64,000 nucleotides of DNA from Tethya wilhelma (Eukaryota; Porifera; Demospongiae; Tethyida; Tethyidae): positions 8,962,086-9,026,085 of the forward strand of contig CAXIPT010000001.1 in assembly GCA_964030475.1 (NCBI GenBank), read 5' to 3'. The position numbers and the translations under genes are program-made. Of the stretch, positions 47,243-57,797 are shown in pieces. The first letter of the stretch is position 1, and each line of letters opens with the position of its first letter. The notes beneath the pieces were generated by a model. That model was not told where the DNA came from. It saw only the letters and a program-made list of their open reading frames with translations, and searched no databases.

Positions 47243-47559
47243 GTTCAAAGTTTTACCACTGGTTCAATGGATTTTCTAAACTGAGTTTTCCTTACTGAGA
47301 TCATTGTACTATCGGCTAGCTGAGACCACTGCGGATCATGATTGATCATCAGTGCTATGCCGCTGACACAGATCAGGCATACTGAGCTGGGACTTGTTGT
47401 ATAAGTCTCAGTACTAATGGTCTTTTGTACACATGCGTGTTTATTTATGTATGCTAGTTGGCCTGCTGCTTCATCACAGAGATGTGGTGGTGGCTGTACG
47501 GACAGTGTCACTGTGTGCCTATAGGTGATTATTTTCTAATACATTGACTCATAGTATAC

Positions 47560-47950
47560 TCATACACTCTTTTACACAGCATAATATGCATACAAGTGCA
47601 CTATAGCTAGTTGTCAATGAGTGTGCCGAGGCTTGTGCACCATCGGTGCTTTCATTTGCCATGCAGTTCTTACGTAGGGTTATGAATCAAACCAACAAGT
47701 TTCTAGAGCCTATACTAATGGACACTTCCACACTATGGCCAGGTTATATATGCATAGCTTGGATGTAGCCCATTGACAAACCAGGAGCTCACCCCACACA
47801 TGGCCAGGTGGCAGAGTCCAAAATTACGCCCATTGAAGAAGGGAATCATCCTACTCTGTTGATTGATAGCAGTCAAAATATTAAACAAAAAGTCAAGAAT
47901 TAATTTGTACATGTTGTGTGTCACGTGTATAACAACCACATCTTGTGGTC
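47560..47950 (-). repeat. inverted 'GCACCG' repeat followed by inverted repeat X
   Basis: 47560-47660 carries the reverse of the GCACCGATGGTGC…CCTCGGCACACTC words, and 47675-47950 the reverse of repeat X (42645-42970). Confidence 0.7.
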
Positions 47951-48259
47951 ATCTACACATTAGTGATAGCTAGAGCTCACGCACACATACTTGTACACAC
48001 TAAACTACTATTATAGAGGGAGTGGGCAGGATGGATATATGAATTAGTCCCAAAATATTTTAAGATGCACACCATATGCTCAGTGTTACCACTTGCTGTC
48101 CTTTAGCTCTAGCCAAGAAAGTGTTATCCACTTTCTCTTCCTCTGTTTGCCAGTAAAGACTGACTGTACATGTACACTATTTGAATATCCATTTTGAAAA
48201 ACAATGGGGAAAAGTACAGGAATATTGATCAAGCCTTATTGGCATTTGCATTATAGCAT

Positions 48260-48700
48260 GTGTAAAGGATTATGGTAGTCATTTTGTATACCCTCATAAA
48301 CCAGTCCCTCCCTGCTATGCTTATTTTTGTTTGGTCACAATGAAGGCTTTCACTACAGGGGAAAAAATGGTGGCTTTACATTTTCTATGACTGGGAAAAT
48401 TGTTGGCGAACAAATTTAGCTTTCTTTGTAAAACCAAATTCCCATCTCACGTCAACCCAAACAGAAGGGACCCGCATGGGGCTGGCCAGTAGTGCATAGC
48501 AGGGAGGAACTGGTTTACAACTTATGACTTTACGAGGCTAGCCATTTTGTGTGTGTCAGTTACTAAATGATCTGAAGAACAGCAGCTCCATGGACAAAAC
48601 AGAAGGTAGGTACATTCCTGAATCAATGAAATTTGATGGTAAAATCTAAGACTTGTAGTTTCTTACATCTAAGGCTTCTCTGAACACTTAGCTTCGAAAT
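48260..48700. repeat. repeat with internal hairpin (48299-48517)
   Basis: AAACCAGTCCCTCCCTGCTA (48299) is inverted at TAGCAGGGAGGAACTGGTTT (48498-48517). The right flank GAAGAACAGCAGCTCCATGG…AACAGAAGGTA matches the repeat at 46760-46800. Confidence 0.75.
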
Positions 48701-48827
48701 CACACCACAAAGTGACCACATCATAATATTATGTAAATCAATGTGTACATAATCAACAAAACTTGCTCCATATGTGCACACCTTGCAACACCAATACAAA
48801 AGCCCTAAAAGAACATCAACAAAGGCC

Positions 48828-49094
48828 TATCATACGTACGGTAGTACGTATAGTAGGAATGGGTCGACTGTCCCATAGACACAATACAAAATAAATATTG
48901 CCATAAAAATCTAACAACACGAAGTAGAGGCTTCAAACTTGCTCAGAGGCTCTCCTTTACAGAAAACCAACTGCATGGAAGGCTTAAACTTTTCCAAAAC
49001 TTTTCTGATCACTCGTAGAGAGAGCGCTTGCGAGAAGCCACACTAGTGCAATTTTGTTCTCCTAACTTACTTACTTCCTTCTAACTGACTTACT
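48828..49094 (-). mobile_element. large fold-back element, copy 4 (left arm, cut at N 49095)
   Basis: It starts ATCATACGTACGGTAGTACG and runs through the inverted TGGCTTC…CTCTACGAG region to the CTAACTGACTTACT segment, where the contig ends. Confidence 0.8.
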
Positions 49095-49095
49095 N

Positions 49096-51013
49096 CCACA
49101 GTCGCACAATGCAGTTAAGTATAAGTTAACTATCTAGGGTCCTCTGGAATTTGAATTTGAATTGCAACTTAATTATTGCTGGTGCCCAACTGAGTGGTTG
49201 AAGTGGCAAATGATATAAAATTGATGATGTTATTGAACCCTCATCTGGTTTCTTCATACATTTCAGTATGAGAAACATTATGTCCAGAAGTTTATGAGAG
49301 GAAGGATACACAATTAACGCAATTAATGCAATTACTCTTTCCTTGTAGTCAAGATTGGGTTTGAGATAATATACTTGGTGACTCTTCTTTGAACTTTTTC
49401 TAAGAGGGTGATATCCTTCAGATGACTTGGCCTCCACGCTGGTGGATAATAGGATAGTTTGGAGCAAATGAGAGATAATAAGTACAGACTTCTTCCGATA
49501 CTAACAAATGTTGATGAAATGATTCTCCATGTACAATTGCATGAGAGTGAAATAGGTTTTTGAACAAATAAGGCTGTAATGCTTTGACTAACCTATTAAT
49601 GTATATGTGTGACAGTGTGTGTGACATATTGTTATATTTTCTTGCATACATTTTTGGTCAGTGTATTAATAAATGGGATCCAAACCCAACTCAATGTTGT
49701 GTACTAATAAGCTTTGTCATGAGACTGCACATGTCTTCGTACAGCATATCACTTAAAAGACACTGCCAGTGACAATAGATGCAGTGTAGAGATCAACAAA
49801 AGATAAATTGCATGATTGTACTAATAGATCTAGAAACCTTACAGCTCAAAGACATGCACACTGCCACTAGTGTAATTATTGTCAATGTGTAAATTGTTTT
49901 AACTGGCTTGTGATTGCTTGTATAGCTTCCACTAAAATTAGAATTTAATAATTATAGTGGAAGTAATTAAGTTAAGGTGTGAAGTACTATTGATAGATCT
50001 AGCTTTAAGTATAATTTTAATCATTTTAATACCAATGGCATCAGGCATGCATGTGCATGAGTATATATGTAAGCTTAGTGTGACCATATACAACTATTTT
50101 ATACCCTAAAATGATTATGATGCAATCATGATATGCATGCAGTTATAGACAAACTACAAGAATGCTGATTTCTTTGTGCATTATAATTTACATGTATAGC
50201 TTTATCACATGGGTTTGCCTATTTTGCCTTTTTTTTGGCCTATATGTAGATTACAAATCATTTGTGCATATAAGAAAAATAATAATGTATAACGTAACCA
50301 TCAGATTCCGCTTATACAGGAATTTTCAACCATTATGTACATTCATATGCATTATACTTCTCTACAAGACTATAGTCATCTTAAATTGTTTGTAACCTTT
50401 GGTACACCAGTTAATGATAAAGCAATTAAATTCACAATATTATACCATAATGGGGCCTGACAGAATCTGGTGTATTCTAGCACTCTGCCTGTCTGCTGTG
50501 AACTTGCTACTTTTGAAAGGCAAAAGAGCTACCATATTTATGAATTTAACATTATTCATTGTTTACAATGGTACCTAGGTGTTGTTATTACAATAGTAGT
50601 ACTGTGGATATAAATTGATTCATCAATGACCACAAAAATACCAATTTGTCTGATGATTAAAAATATTATTTTTAGCAGTAAAAAGATTGAGGAACAGATA
50701 GTACCCAGTACCATGCATAATATGTATCATGCAAGTTGTACTGCCATCTGTTCTTGTTCAATTTTGACTGGTTTGAGTGCTCTATGTCACACATCAAGGT
50801 GTGTTTGTACTAGCCAGCTCATGATTACCACTGGTGATAACAATTTACTATGCATTGATTGCTTTAGTTGGCTTCATAAACAGAATCACTCTCTATGGAG
50901 ATCTGAATTGAGGACAGCTGCTTAAGCTGCATGTGGTAACGTGTGTACATATAATTGTTAACTATATATGTGCTAAAGCATATTCCAGCTACATTATGTT
51001 TTGTCCCACATAA
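49096..51013. repeat. 1.92-kb inverted duplication, right copy (starts at N 49095)
   Basis: It is the reverse complement of 44013-45944, starting at the base after the N (CCACAGTCGCACAATGC). The non-duplicated flank begins after 51013. A minus-strand CR1-like RT tail (about 49480-49096) corresponds to the one at 45570-46046. Confidence 0.95.
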
Positions 51014-53143
51014 AAGCATTCAAAACTGTGCAACATGCAATATACATTATTATATACATGATTTATTAATTGTTGCTTTACAATTTCTGTTAATTGAGCA
51101 CTGCACCAGAAGCTAGCTTCCATTGTAATTAGTTCTACAAAATTTAATAACAGTGGAAGTGTTCAACTTAATATGCTTGTGGTGATATATTTAGCAGTAA
51201 TGCCAATAATGACTACCAGCTATGCAGCAGATAAATTTCTAATAAGAAGTTTTCATATCATGCAATTAAGTTATACAAAGAAATACCTATTTTTGCTTTG
51301 TGTCAGTTTATAAGCCCCTGTTTGCACTAATAATTGTGATTCTAAGATAGTGATATAGGTAGTGTCACTTATGTATAGGTACTTATATAAAAGAGTGGAT
51401 CTAAAAAAATGTTTTCTAAACAAGTTTCTCCTGGTTGCAATTCAAGCATACATGTACATTAATTACCTTTCTTGGTTAATGTTTTGTCTCCCAACAGTAA
51501 TAATGTTGATAGTGTGCGTCCTGAGGTTTATCTTGCAAATCAACCATGCTGTGATCTGCTGTACTAGAGTTGCTGTTCCTCTACTAGTGGGAACATCCAT
51601 TGATTGTAAAGCTAACAACTTGACTGTAATGTGTGCCATTGTGTCACACATACTAGCAGGAGTCTTCACAGAAAACTTGTTAAAAAATAACTCACTAGCT
51701 GGCTTTAGTCTAACTTCAGAAATAAAATACTAGACTATTCTCATTGGTCCTAGTTATATACTACTAGGTTTTGGAGGGAATTATGCAACTCTGTATCATA
51801 GTTTATGTTGTTTTACAATTAGAGAAACCTCAGTTTATGTGTACTCTTGATTTGTAACTGTTGTTTTGGTAAGGCTTTGGAATTCCTCAAGATAACAGAG
51901 CCTGAGTAGATGTGATCATGAGAGGCACAGTGTCTGGCGAGTAATATAGTTTTCAATGGTTGAACATGCAGCTTATAATGTTAATAATGGTAAATTATAC
52001 TTTTACTTTCAAGTGCCCTGCCACTGAAAATTTGTCTAATCATGTTTAAGAGGTCATCCAATTCTTGTGAATATTCCGTAGCTGCATGTGTGAGCAAATC
52101 AAAGTATCATGTCAACAATCATTTCAGAGATTTCTGGGAGAAGATTATTGTGTACTTGACGTTACTAGTGAAAAATTCATGTAGGCATCCTGTAATAATC
52201 TTATTGATCCGTTGCTGAAAACAGCACACCTCCAGCACGTTGCCTCACACCCCAATTTCTATTTACGTGTTATGCTACAAAACAGTGCAGCTAGATTCAC
52301 ACTGACATAGCATGACATTATGCTTACAACTGTCATCAATGAATCTCCATATGGTTATATCACAGATGGTGTAATTATACTATATCATCAATCAGATAAC
52401 TAGCAACAAACACATGCACCAAAGATGTGTGCAGACATCAAGACTGTGACAGATGGCTGTACAATTTGCATGTAGGTTACTGGTACCTATCTGTTCCTCA
52501 ATCTTCAATAAGCTGATAGTCATCATGAAATTGGTAATTTGTGGTTATTGCAATTGGTGAAGTTAGTAGTATTATCACCTATCTACTGACAGCTTATTGA
52601 AGATTGAGGAACAGATAGGTCACATGCATCACATCAGTTTATTTTTGCTCAATTTGTGTTTTGGCTCTATGTCACTCTTGATGTCACACATCACAAGGTG
52701 CGTTTGGTCAGCTCATGATTATCATTGATGATAACTTAGCTAATTGCATTGATTGCTATCAGGTATTATTTCAGTATAATATGGTCATGCTGGCTTCATA
52801 AAGAGTATCAACTTTCCATGGAGATTAATGTATGGACCGTTGTTTGAGTTAGAGACAATATTATAATGAAGTGGTCAAGACATGATTTTGAGTCAGAAGG
52901 AATTTTTAGCTAAATTATGTGATGATCACATGTATGACTATATTCCTTCATACAAAATGCACCTCTCTATACACAATCACACCATTTCATTTAATGATAC
53001 ATTTACATATTAAGGGGTTAAAATTATGCCTTCCGACCATATCTGACTAACTTGATTGGACATGACTATAGCTAGCTGAATCATTAGGTCCCATTGACAC
53101 ATGACACATACTAGCCAAGGGAAAGAAATATGACGAAGGCTTA
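51014..53143. other. intergenic DNA with diverged repeats; one unexplained open frame
   Basis: A plus frame from ATG 51371 to 51733 (about 120 residues) has two hydrophobic stretches (YINYLSWLMFCLPTVIMLIV and a weaker one). It lacks a recognisable family and is left uncalled. 52380-52830 is a diverged third copy of the segment at 50560-50920 (CTATCTGTTCCTCAATCTT … TGTCACACATCA … GGCTTCATAA). Confidence 0.4.
52485..52620. repeat. 136-bp hairpin with 30-bp perfect ends
   Basis: ACCTATCTGTTCCTCAATCT + TCAATAAGCT is exactly inverted at 52591-52620. It contains the CTGTTCCTCAATCTT word that also marks the inverted-duplication copies. Confidence 0.9.
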
Positions 53144-53324
53144 TACAGTGAAGCCTTTAAACAAAGGACACTTTGGGGACAATATAAATTCGCCGCCTGT
53201 TTTGTTTGTATTGCTACAATACTTAGGGAATCGGAATTTTTGGGAACTGTCCCTCATTGAGGGGTTTATAATTCAGTGTCCCTATCTCAGAGGGTCCGCC
53301 ACTATCGGAGAGGTTCTACTGTAT
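53144..53324. mobile_element. MITE (about 181 bp, TA target site)
   Basis: The ends TACAGTGAAGCC and GGTTCTACTGTA are imperfect inverted repeats, each flanked by TA. The body (AAAGGACACTTTGGGGACAA … TCAGAGGGTCCGCCACTATC) is of the widespread 'TACAGT(A/G)(A/G)AACC' mariner-type MITE kind. The overlapping open frame is not a gene. Confidence 0.75.
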
Positions 53325-54645
53325 AATATATCTGTTAGTAAAATCAAGAGTACACCAAGTTTTTTGTGTTACAGTGATGTAAGGCATAAATACAGAAAGT
53401 ATTACATGGCACATGACAAGTTGTCATGTCACAGTGAACAGAATCAAATTTTGTTGGTTTTGGGATCTGGCATGGATCATGCATGCATGCAGCCCCTTCA
53501 AACACTGATCAAACTGGCATTACAGCCTATACCTATAATTTTATACCCTCTTCACAAAAATCAGAAGACAAGGGATTATGATTGAAATTAACTAAAGATT
53601 CATCATTCACCCCATGCCACCGAGTCCTCCTTTCAACCACTGCGTTTTGTGATGGGCTTTAATTTAGAACTGTATTTTTTTTGCCTTATAAGGCTGAATT
53701 GAAGCTCTATTGGGACCATTAATTTTACAAGAGAAATTTCTGATGACAAGAAGCTTCAAGGCCTGTGAGTTTGTAAAGAGGTGTTTCAGGGCAAATTAAA
53801 CTTAGTGGTCAGTGATTAGTAGGCCTAATAATTTTACAGTGTTAGGAAAAAATGATTGAACGGCTCCTAGCTTTGTCCTGTGAGTCTGTCTAAATAAGCC
53901 ACAAAAATAAGCTTAACAATAACGTTTAATGCCTGATAATTGCTTTCATGAACCTCCTAGCTTTAAGAGTGAAAATGGTATAGGCGTGCTGCTGGTCTAC
54001 ATGCTCATGGCTGGAAACACACAATTAACGCTGGATCGATAGCTGCTGAATTATAGCTATCTTACTTATACCATTTACAATGAAAACAACGATAAAGGAA
54101 CATACCGTACGTATTGTTTCAGTTGCCTAACCATAAGAGATTGATCAAAATGTTGTTGAAAGAATAGTATTCACATCAGCATTAATTTTCTGCAAGCAAG
54201 TTGCCACCTCTTTAAGTGATCCCTTAACATGCACACAATATTGTTATAATTATAGCTTCATTTAAGAGTTGTTACTAGACAACTCTATAAATAAACAACA
54301 TGTAGTTAACAAATGTTTGATGTCACAATCACCATCAACATTGGTATGATTATATAATTATTATTATTATTATTCCGACAATTTTTGCACCACCATGTTT
54401 CTTCATCTTCCACTACTTTGCGCCACGTTGTAGAGTGCATTTTATTCCACAACAATAAATATAATAATAATAAAATTACATCTATATAACCATTGCTTTC
54501 TTGAAGCAGCAAAACATTAAAGTATATCAGATAATATAATTATACAGCAAACTATATTGTAATATTACATATTAAATTTTTTAAACAGTTCGAAATTGTC
54601 TAGGGAATAGTCTCTTTTTCTTTACACACAGTGCTACTTTGAATC
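53325..54645. other. intergenic; poly(A) signal for the minus-strand gene at 54441-54446
   Basis: No gene in 53325-54300. TTTATT at 54441-54446 (AATAAA on minus) lies 200 bases past the stop of the metallolyase-like gene and may end its transcript. Short ATT runs occur at 54355-54375. Confidence 0.45.
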
Positions 54646-56508
54646 TCAATACGTACCCTTCCTTTTCTGCATGTCCACCATTGCAGGAATCAGCCCATCC
54701 TTGAACACGATGTTCATCAGCACATCAGAGTCCTCAATATCAGGGTACTGACACAGGGCCCACTTGATGTAGACAAGTATCTCCTTCCAGTCAACATTGC
54801 CGTCTGCATTCACATCAAGTGCAGCCATGGCTTTCCTGGTCCTTTCACAGCGGTAGCAGCCAAAGTAGGGAGCCATGAAGCCATGGTAGAAGGAGTCAAA
54901 CTCAAGTTCACCATCACCATATCCTTCTCCATCCTCGCGTAGGTCATATTCGTCCCACCTGGCACGGATCTTGGCGATGAGATCGTCGTGGTGGACTTCC
55001 TTGAGTTTGAGCATTGAAATAACCTCAGCCATTTCATTTGTGAGCTTTCCACCGGACTGATCGAACAAGATGGCAAGTCCTGCTGGGCTATGGTACTCTT
55101 CCTTCCTGCCTTCACGAAGATCTTTCAGCATCTGTTCCTTCATTTCTGTCAGAATCGTCTCGTCCTCGAACTGTGAGTTCATACCAAAGACCTTCTGCAG
55201 CCTATCGCTTATCATTCCGGTTGTTGCAAGTGTATTGATGCGATTAGGAGTAGATACTCCAAAGAAATCAGCCAGGCTGAAACCACCTTCACCCATTCCG
55301 CCACCAAACACAATATCCATGGCCCTCTCTCCATACAAGACTTGCTTTGGATGTGGTGGTGCACCAGATGTAATCGTAGTGATTTCGATGGCAGCCTTCC
55401 TGAGCTCGACACACCTGTAGTTGTCTTGAACAGGCTTGTTTTTGAAACGAATCAAATTCATCATAGTTATGGAAGAACAGGCATGGCCAACTGCAGCACC
55501 TTCTTCGCAAAGGCTCGTCCATACTCCATCAGCTCCAGCACTTATACAATCCAACTGTGCGGCAGTAGCAAGGTCCCACTTCTGGTGGATGTGCACAAGA
55601 ATCTTGCCATCTCTTAAGCCATTGTAATCCATGACCCTTCGCAAACTGGCAGTCCAAGCCTCCAGCTGTTCAGGGAGATACTCCCCAGTGGAATCCTCAA
55701 AGATGATGGCAAACAACTTGCGAGTTTTGGGCAGTAAAGAAAGGAACCTGACAAACTGGAGCATTCGTTTGGGATTCATTTCCATTGCAATGGGAAAATC
55801 ACGCAAGTTAACAAGAACTTTCGCATCAGGGATCCTTTCAAAGACATAATCGATTCTCTTCCTCATTAGCTCCTGCAGGTTTTCAAGTGTGTATTTTGTA
55901 CCCCACTCCAGACTCTCGTTGTCTAGATCCACTTCAAAGATGGTGTTTTTGATGCCATACTCCATATTCTTTTTCAGACCAATGGGCAACAGCTCTGATT
56001 CATACCTACCATCAACGACTCCTTTTTGAGAAACTTCAGAGAATGAATAGAACATGCTGAAGTCCTCACCGCTTGCACGAAGATAGCGCACAAAATCGTC
56101 ATCAACTCGCGTCATATTGGAAAACGAAGCAACGATAATATCCTTGATGCCAACCCTTCGGACCTGGTCATAAATTTTGATCTTGTCCTCCACAGTGTGG
56201 CCACGCAGCTGACCAACTGTACTCTCACGAATGGAGTTATCAAGGAGAAAGAAATCAAGATTTTTCAGCCGTTCCCTTTTTTCTGCCCATACACTGTCTG
56301 TGTACTTCTTGATTCGTTTCAGCTCCTCGTCCAGTATGACATCGTCAATCCCAGACTGACTAGGATCTAGCTCTGGCATAATTGAAGGAGGATTAGCAGA
56401 CACTCCAGATACACTGCCATCGGGGTTCACTGTTATGATCATATCACTATCCACATAGCGATTTGGTCCCCAGATTCGTTCACCTGGTGGTTTGCTCGAA
56501 CAAGACAT
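54646..56508 (-). CDS. DRE-TIM metallolyase-like barrel fused to a C-terminal EF-hand
   Basis: Intronless, 620 residues from the first ATG of the frame (56508; the frame is open 7 codons further up but without ATG). Residues 82-350 follow the HMG-CoA lyase / isopropylmalate synthase-type barrel. LDFFLLDNSIRES (D90, R94) stands at the Asp-x-x-x-Arg site, VHIHQKWDLATAA (H306, H308) at the metal-binding His-x-His, then AGADGVW and EEGAAVGHA at the G-x-x-x-G loop. The metal ligands expected in this superfamily are therefore present. Near the end, DVNADGNVDWKE (565-576) is a canonical EF-hand calcium loop, preceded by a degenerate one (about 519-537). No signal peptide or mitochondrial presequence is evident. 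The substrate is unknown, and a calcium-responsive enzyme is an inference. The divergent neighbour starts about 555 bp away. Confidence 0.85.
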   Translation of the reverse strand: MSCSSKPPGERIWGPNRYVDSDMIITVNPDGSVSGVSANPPSIMPELDPSQSGIDDVILDEELKRIKKYTDSVWAEKRERLKNLDFFLLDNSIRESTVGQLRGHTVEDKIKIYDQVRRVGIKDIIVASFSNMTRVDDDFVRYLRASGEDFSMFYSFSEVSQKGVVDGRYESELLPIGLKKNMEYGIKNTIFEVDLDNESLEWGTKYTLENLQELMRKRIDYVFERIPDAKVLVNLRDFPIAMEMNPKRMLQFVRFLSLLPKTRKLFAIIFEDSTGEYLPEQLEAWTASLRRVMDYNGLRDGKILVHIHQKWDLATAAQLDCISAGADGVWTSLCEEGAAVGHACSSITMMNLIRFKNKPVQDNYRCVELRKAAIEITTITSGAPPHPKQVLYGERAMDIVFGGGMGEGGFSLADFFGVSTPNRINTLATTGMISDRLQKVFGMNSQFEDETILTEMKEQMLKDLREGRKEEYHSPAGLAILFDQSGGKLTNEMAEVISMLKLKEVHHDDLIAKIRARWDEYDLREDGEGYGDGELEFDSFYHGFMAPYFGCYRCERTRKAMAALDVNADGNVDWKEILVYIKWALCQYPDIEDSDVLMNIVFKDGLIPAMVDMQKRKGTY

Positions 56509-57062
56509 GATTGATATTGAGACTTTCAAATGCCAATGCTTGCAAGAAAATAATTATTCTAAGTTTTGAGCTATTTGGCTTGCAAGACTAGTGCAGTTAT
56601 ATGCATGCAGATGCAGCTTGTTCACGCACTATTTATAGTGCTCCAAGAAGATTCGAGGAAGCATACATGAGCTGTTAGTTAATTTCCTGGAACAGCTACC
56701 TCAATAATACGTGTAGTTACATGTATAATAGGTACTAACAAAAGATAATTACTGACAGTAAATAAAACCACAAGCCTGACTTAGCATTTATGCGTGCAGG
56801 ATTCTCAGAACCTATATATGCATGCAGTTCCAGACTGCACACTCAGTGTTATACTATCAAAAAAGTTTTTTAACTTCAATCTAAGTTTGAGTGCAAATCA
56901 AGTCAAATCATAGTGTTATTAACGTTCTTTAGTAATTATTACAAGTAAGCTACACAGTCTCTTGTCTACAAAATGCTATCATAATGATAATGCAGGCTGG
57001 GCATGGAAGCTAAGTGCATGAATGATTAATATAATTATTATGCATGACATTACTGTACCTTA
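56509..57062. promoter_or_regulatory. divergent intergenic region between the metallolyase-like and beta-trefoil genes
   Basis: This 554-bp stretch must contain the start regions of both genes if they lack distant 5' exons. ACTATTTATAGTGC at about 56627 is TATA-like, but orientation and use are unproven. No repeat or other gene is seen. Confidence 0.4.
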
Positions 57063-57697
57063 ATGGTTTATGCTATTCAGACTAAAACTAACAGAGCTAC
57101 GATCATGAGCAATTTGGACCCATCCAGTGTCTACCTGTTTGGAACAAATGTTCAAGGGAACATGGAAGTTATGTCTTCCAGATTGCAAGGAGGACAACTC
57201 AATCCTGGGGCCAAGGTGTGTGTCAGTGGCAAACCAGATGGATTGTGTAAGTGAAAGTAACAATGTGCAATATGCCACATAATACAGTTGATCTAGAGAT
57301 ACAGCTACAGTGCTATTATGAACAAAATCTTTATTTGCTTGAACATACAGCACATGAGACGTGGGTACTTAAACCAAGCATTATTCCTGGAGTGTTTGGT
57401 TTGACGCAGAAATCTTCTAGTGGCGAGATTCTGTTCCTTACAATCCCCGTTGGAGCTAAACATCGAAGTGAACCTACAATGGAGAAAATGCTGACCGGGG
57501 ACGACTATGACCGTCAGCTTTGGAGGCTCCTCCCATCTGATGATGGTGCAAAATCACAGATTCAGAGTTACTCTCTCTCCGAAGGGAATGGTCTCTGTTT
57601 GGACCATGCCAATGGCGGTGGTCCAGACAGTGGAATGATCTTGTGGGGGCGCAATCAAGGCAATAACCAAAAATTTTATATACGTATTCCAGCGTAA
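57063..57697 (+). CDS. two-exon beta-trefoil (ricin-B-like lectin fold) protein
   Basis: Exon 1 is 57063-57246, donor GTAAGT. Exon 2 is 57351-57697, acceptor ACATACAG. The 104-bp intron is in phase 1 and joins to a Ser codon. The product is 176 residues, or 162 if the in-frame ATG at 57105 is used (MSNLDPSSVYLFG). Three similar blocks fit a beta-trefoil: MEVMSSRLQGGQLNPGAKVC…ETWVL; FGLTQKSSSGEILFL…RQLWRLL; YSLSEGNGLCLDHANGGG…ILWGRNQGNNQKFYI. The third has the clearest ricin-B pattern (CLDH, GGG, ILWG, NQ-x-F), and the QLW and QKF positions equal the Q-x-W signature. No signal peptide is seen, so it is probably cytosolic or exported unconventionally. It is a carbohydrate-binding fold, with no catalytic toxin domain attached. 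Confidence 0.75.
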
Positions 57698-57791
57698 TGG
57701 TGAATGATCGGAAGATGCGTGGATTGCAGTAATGTTTAGCAGAAACAATATCAAATAGGCTATTAAATTTTACATAATTTTTATAAGAGAA

Positions 57792-57797
57792 AATAAA
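57792..57797 (+). terminator. poly(A) signal AATAAA
   Basis: It lies 95 bases after the stop of the beta-trefoil gene, a typical distance. Confidence 0.6.

Noticed and set aside
51371..51733. Hydrophobic open frame that could be a membrane protein
   Set aside because: No family or splice context is recognisable; hydrophobic residues are expected from T-rich DNA. Left unannotated.
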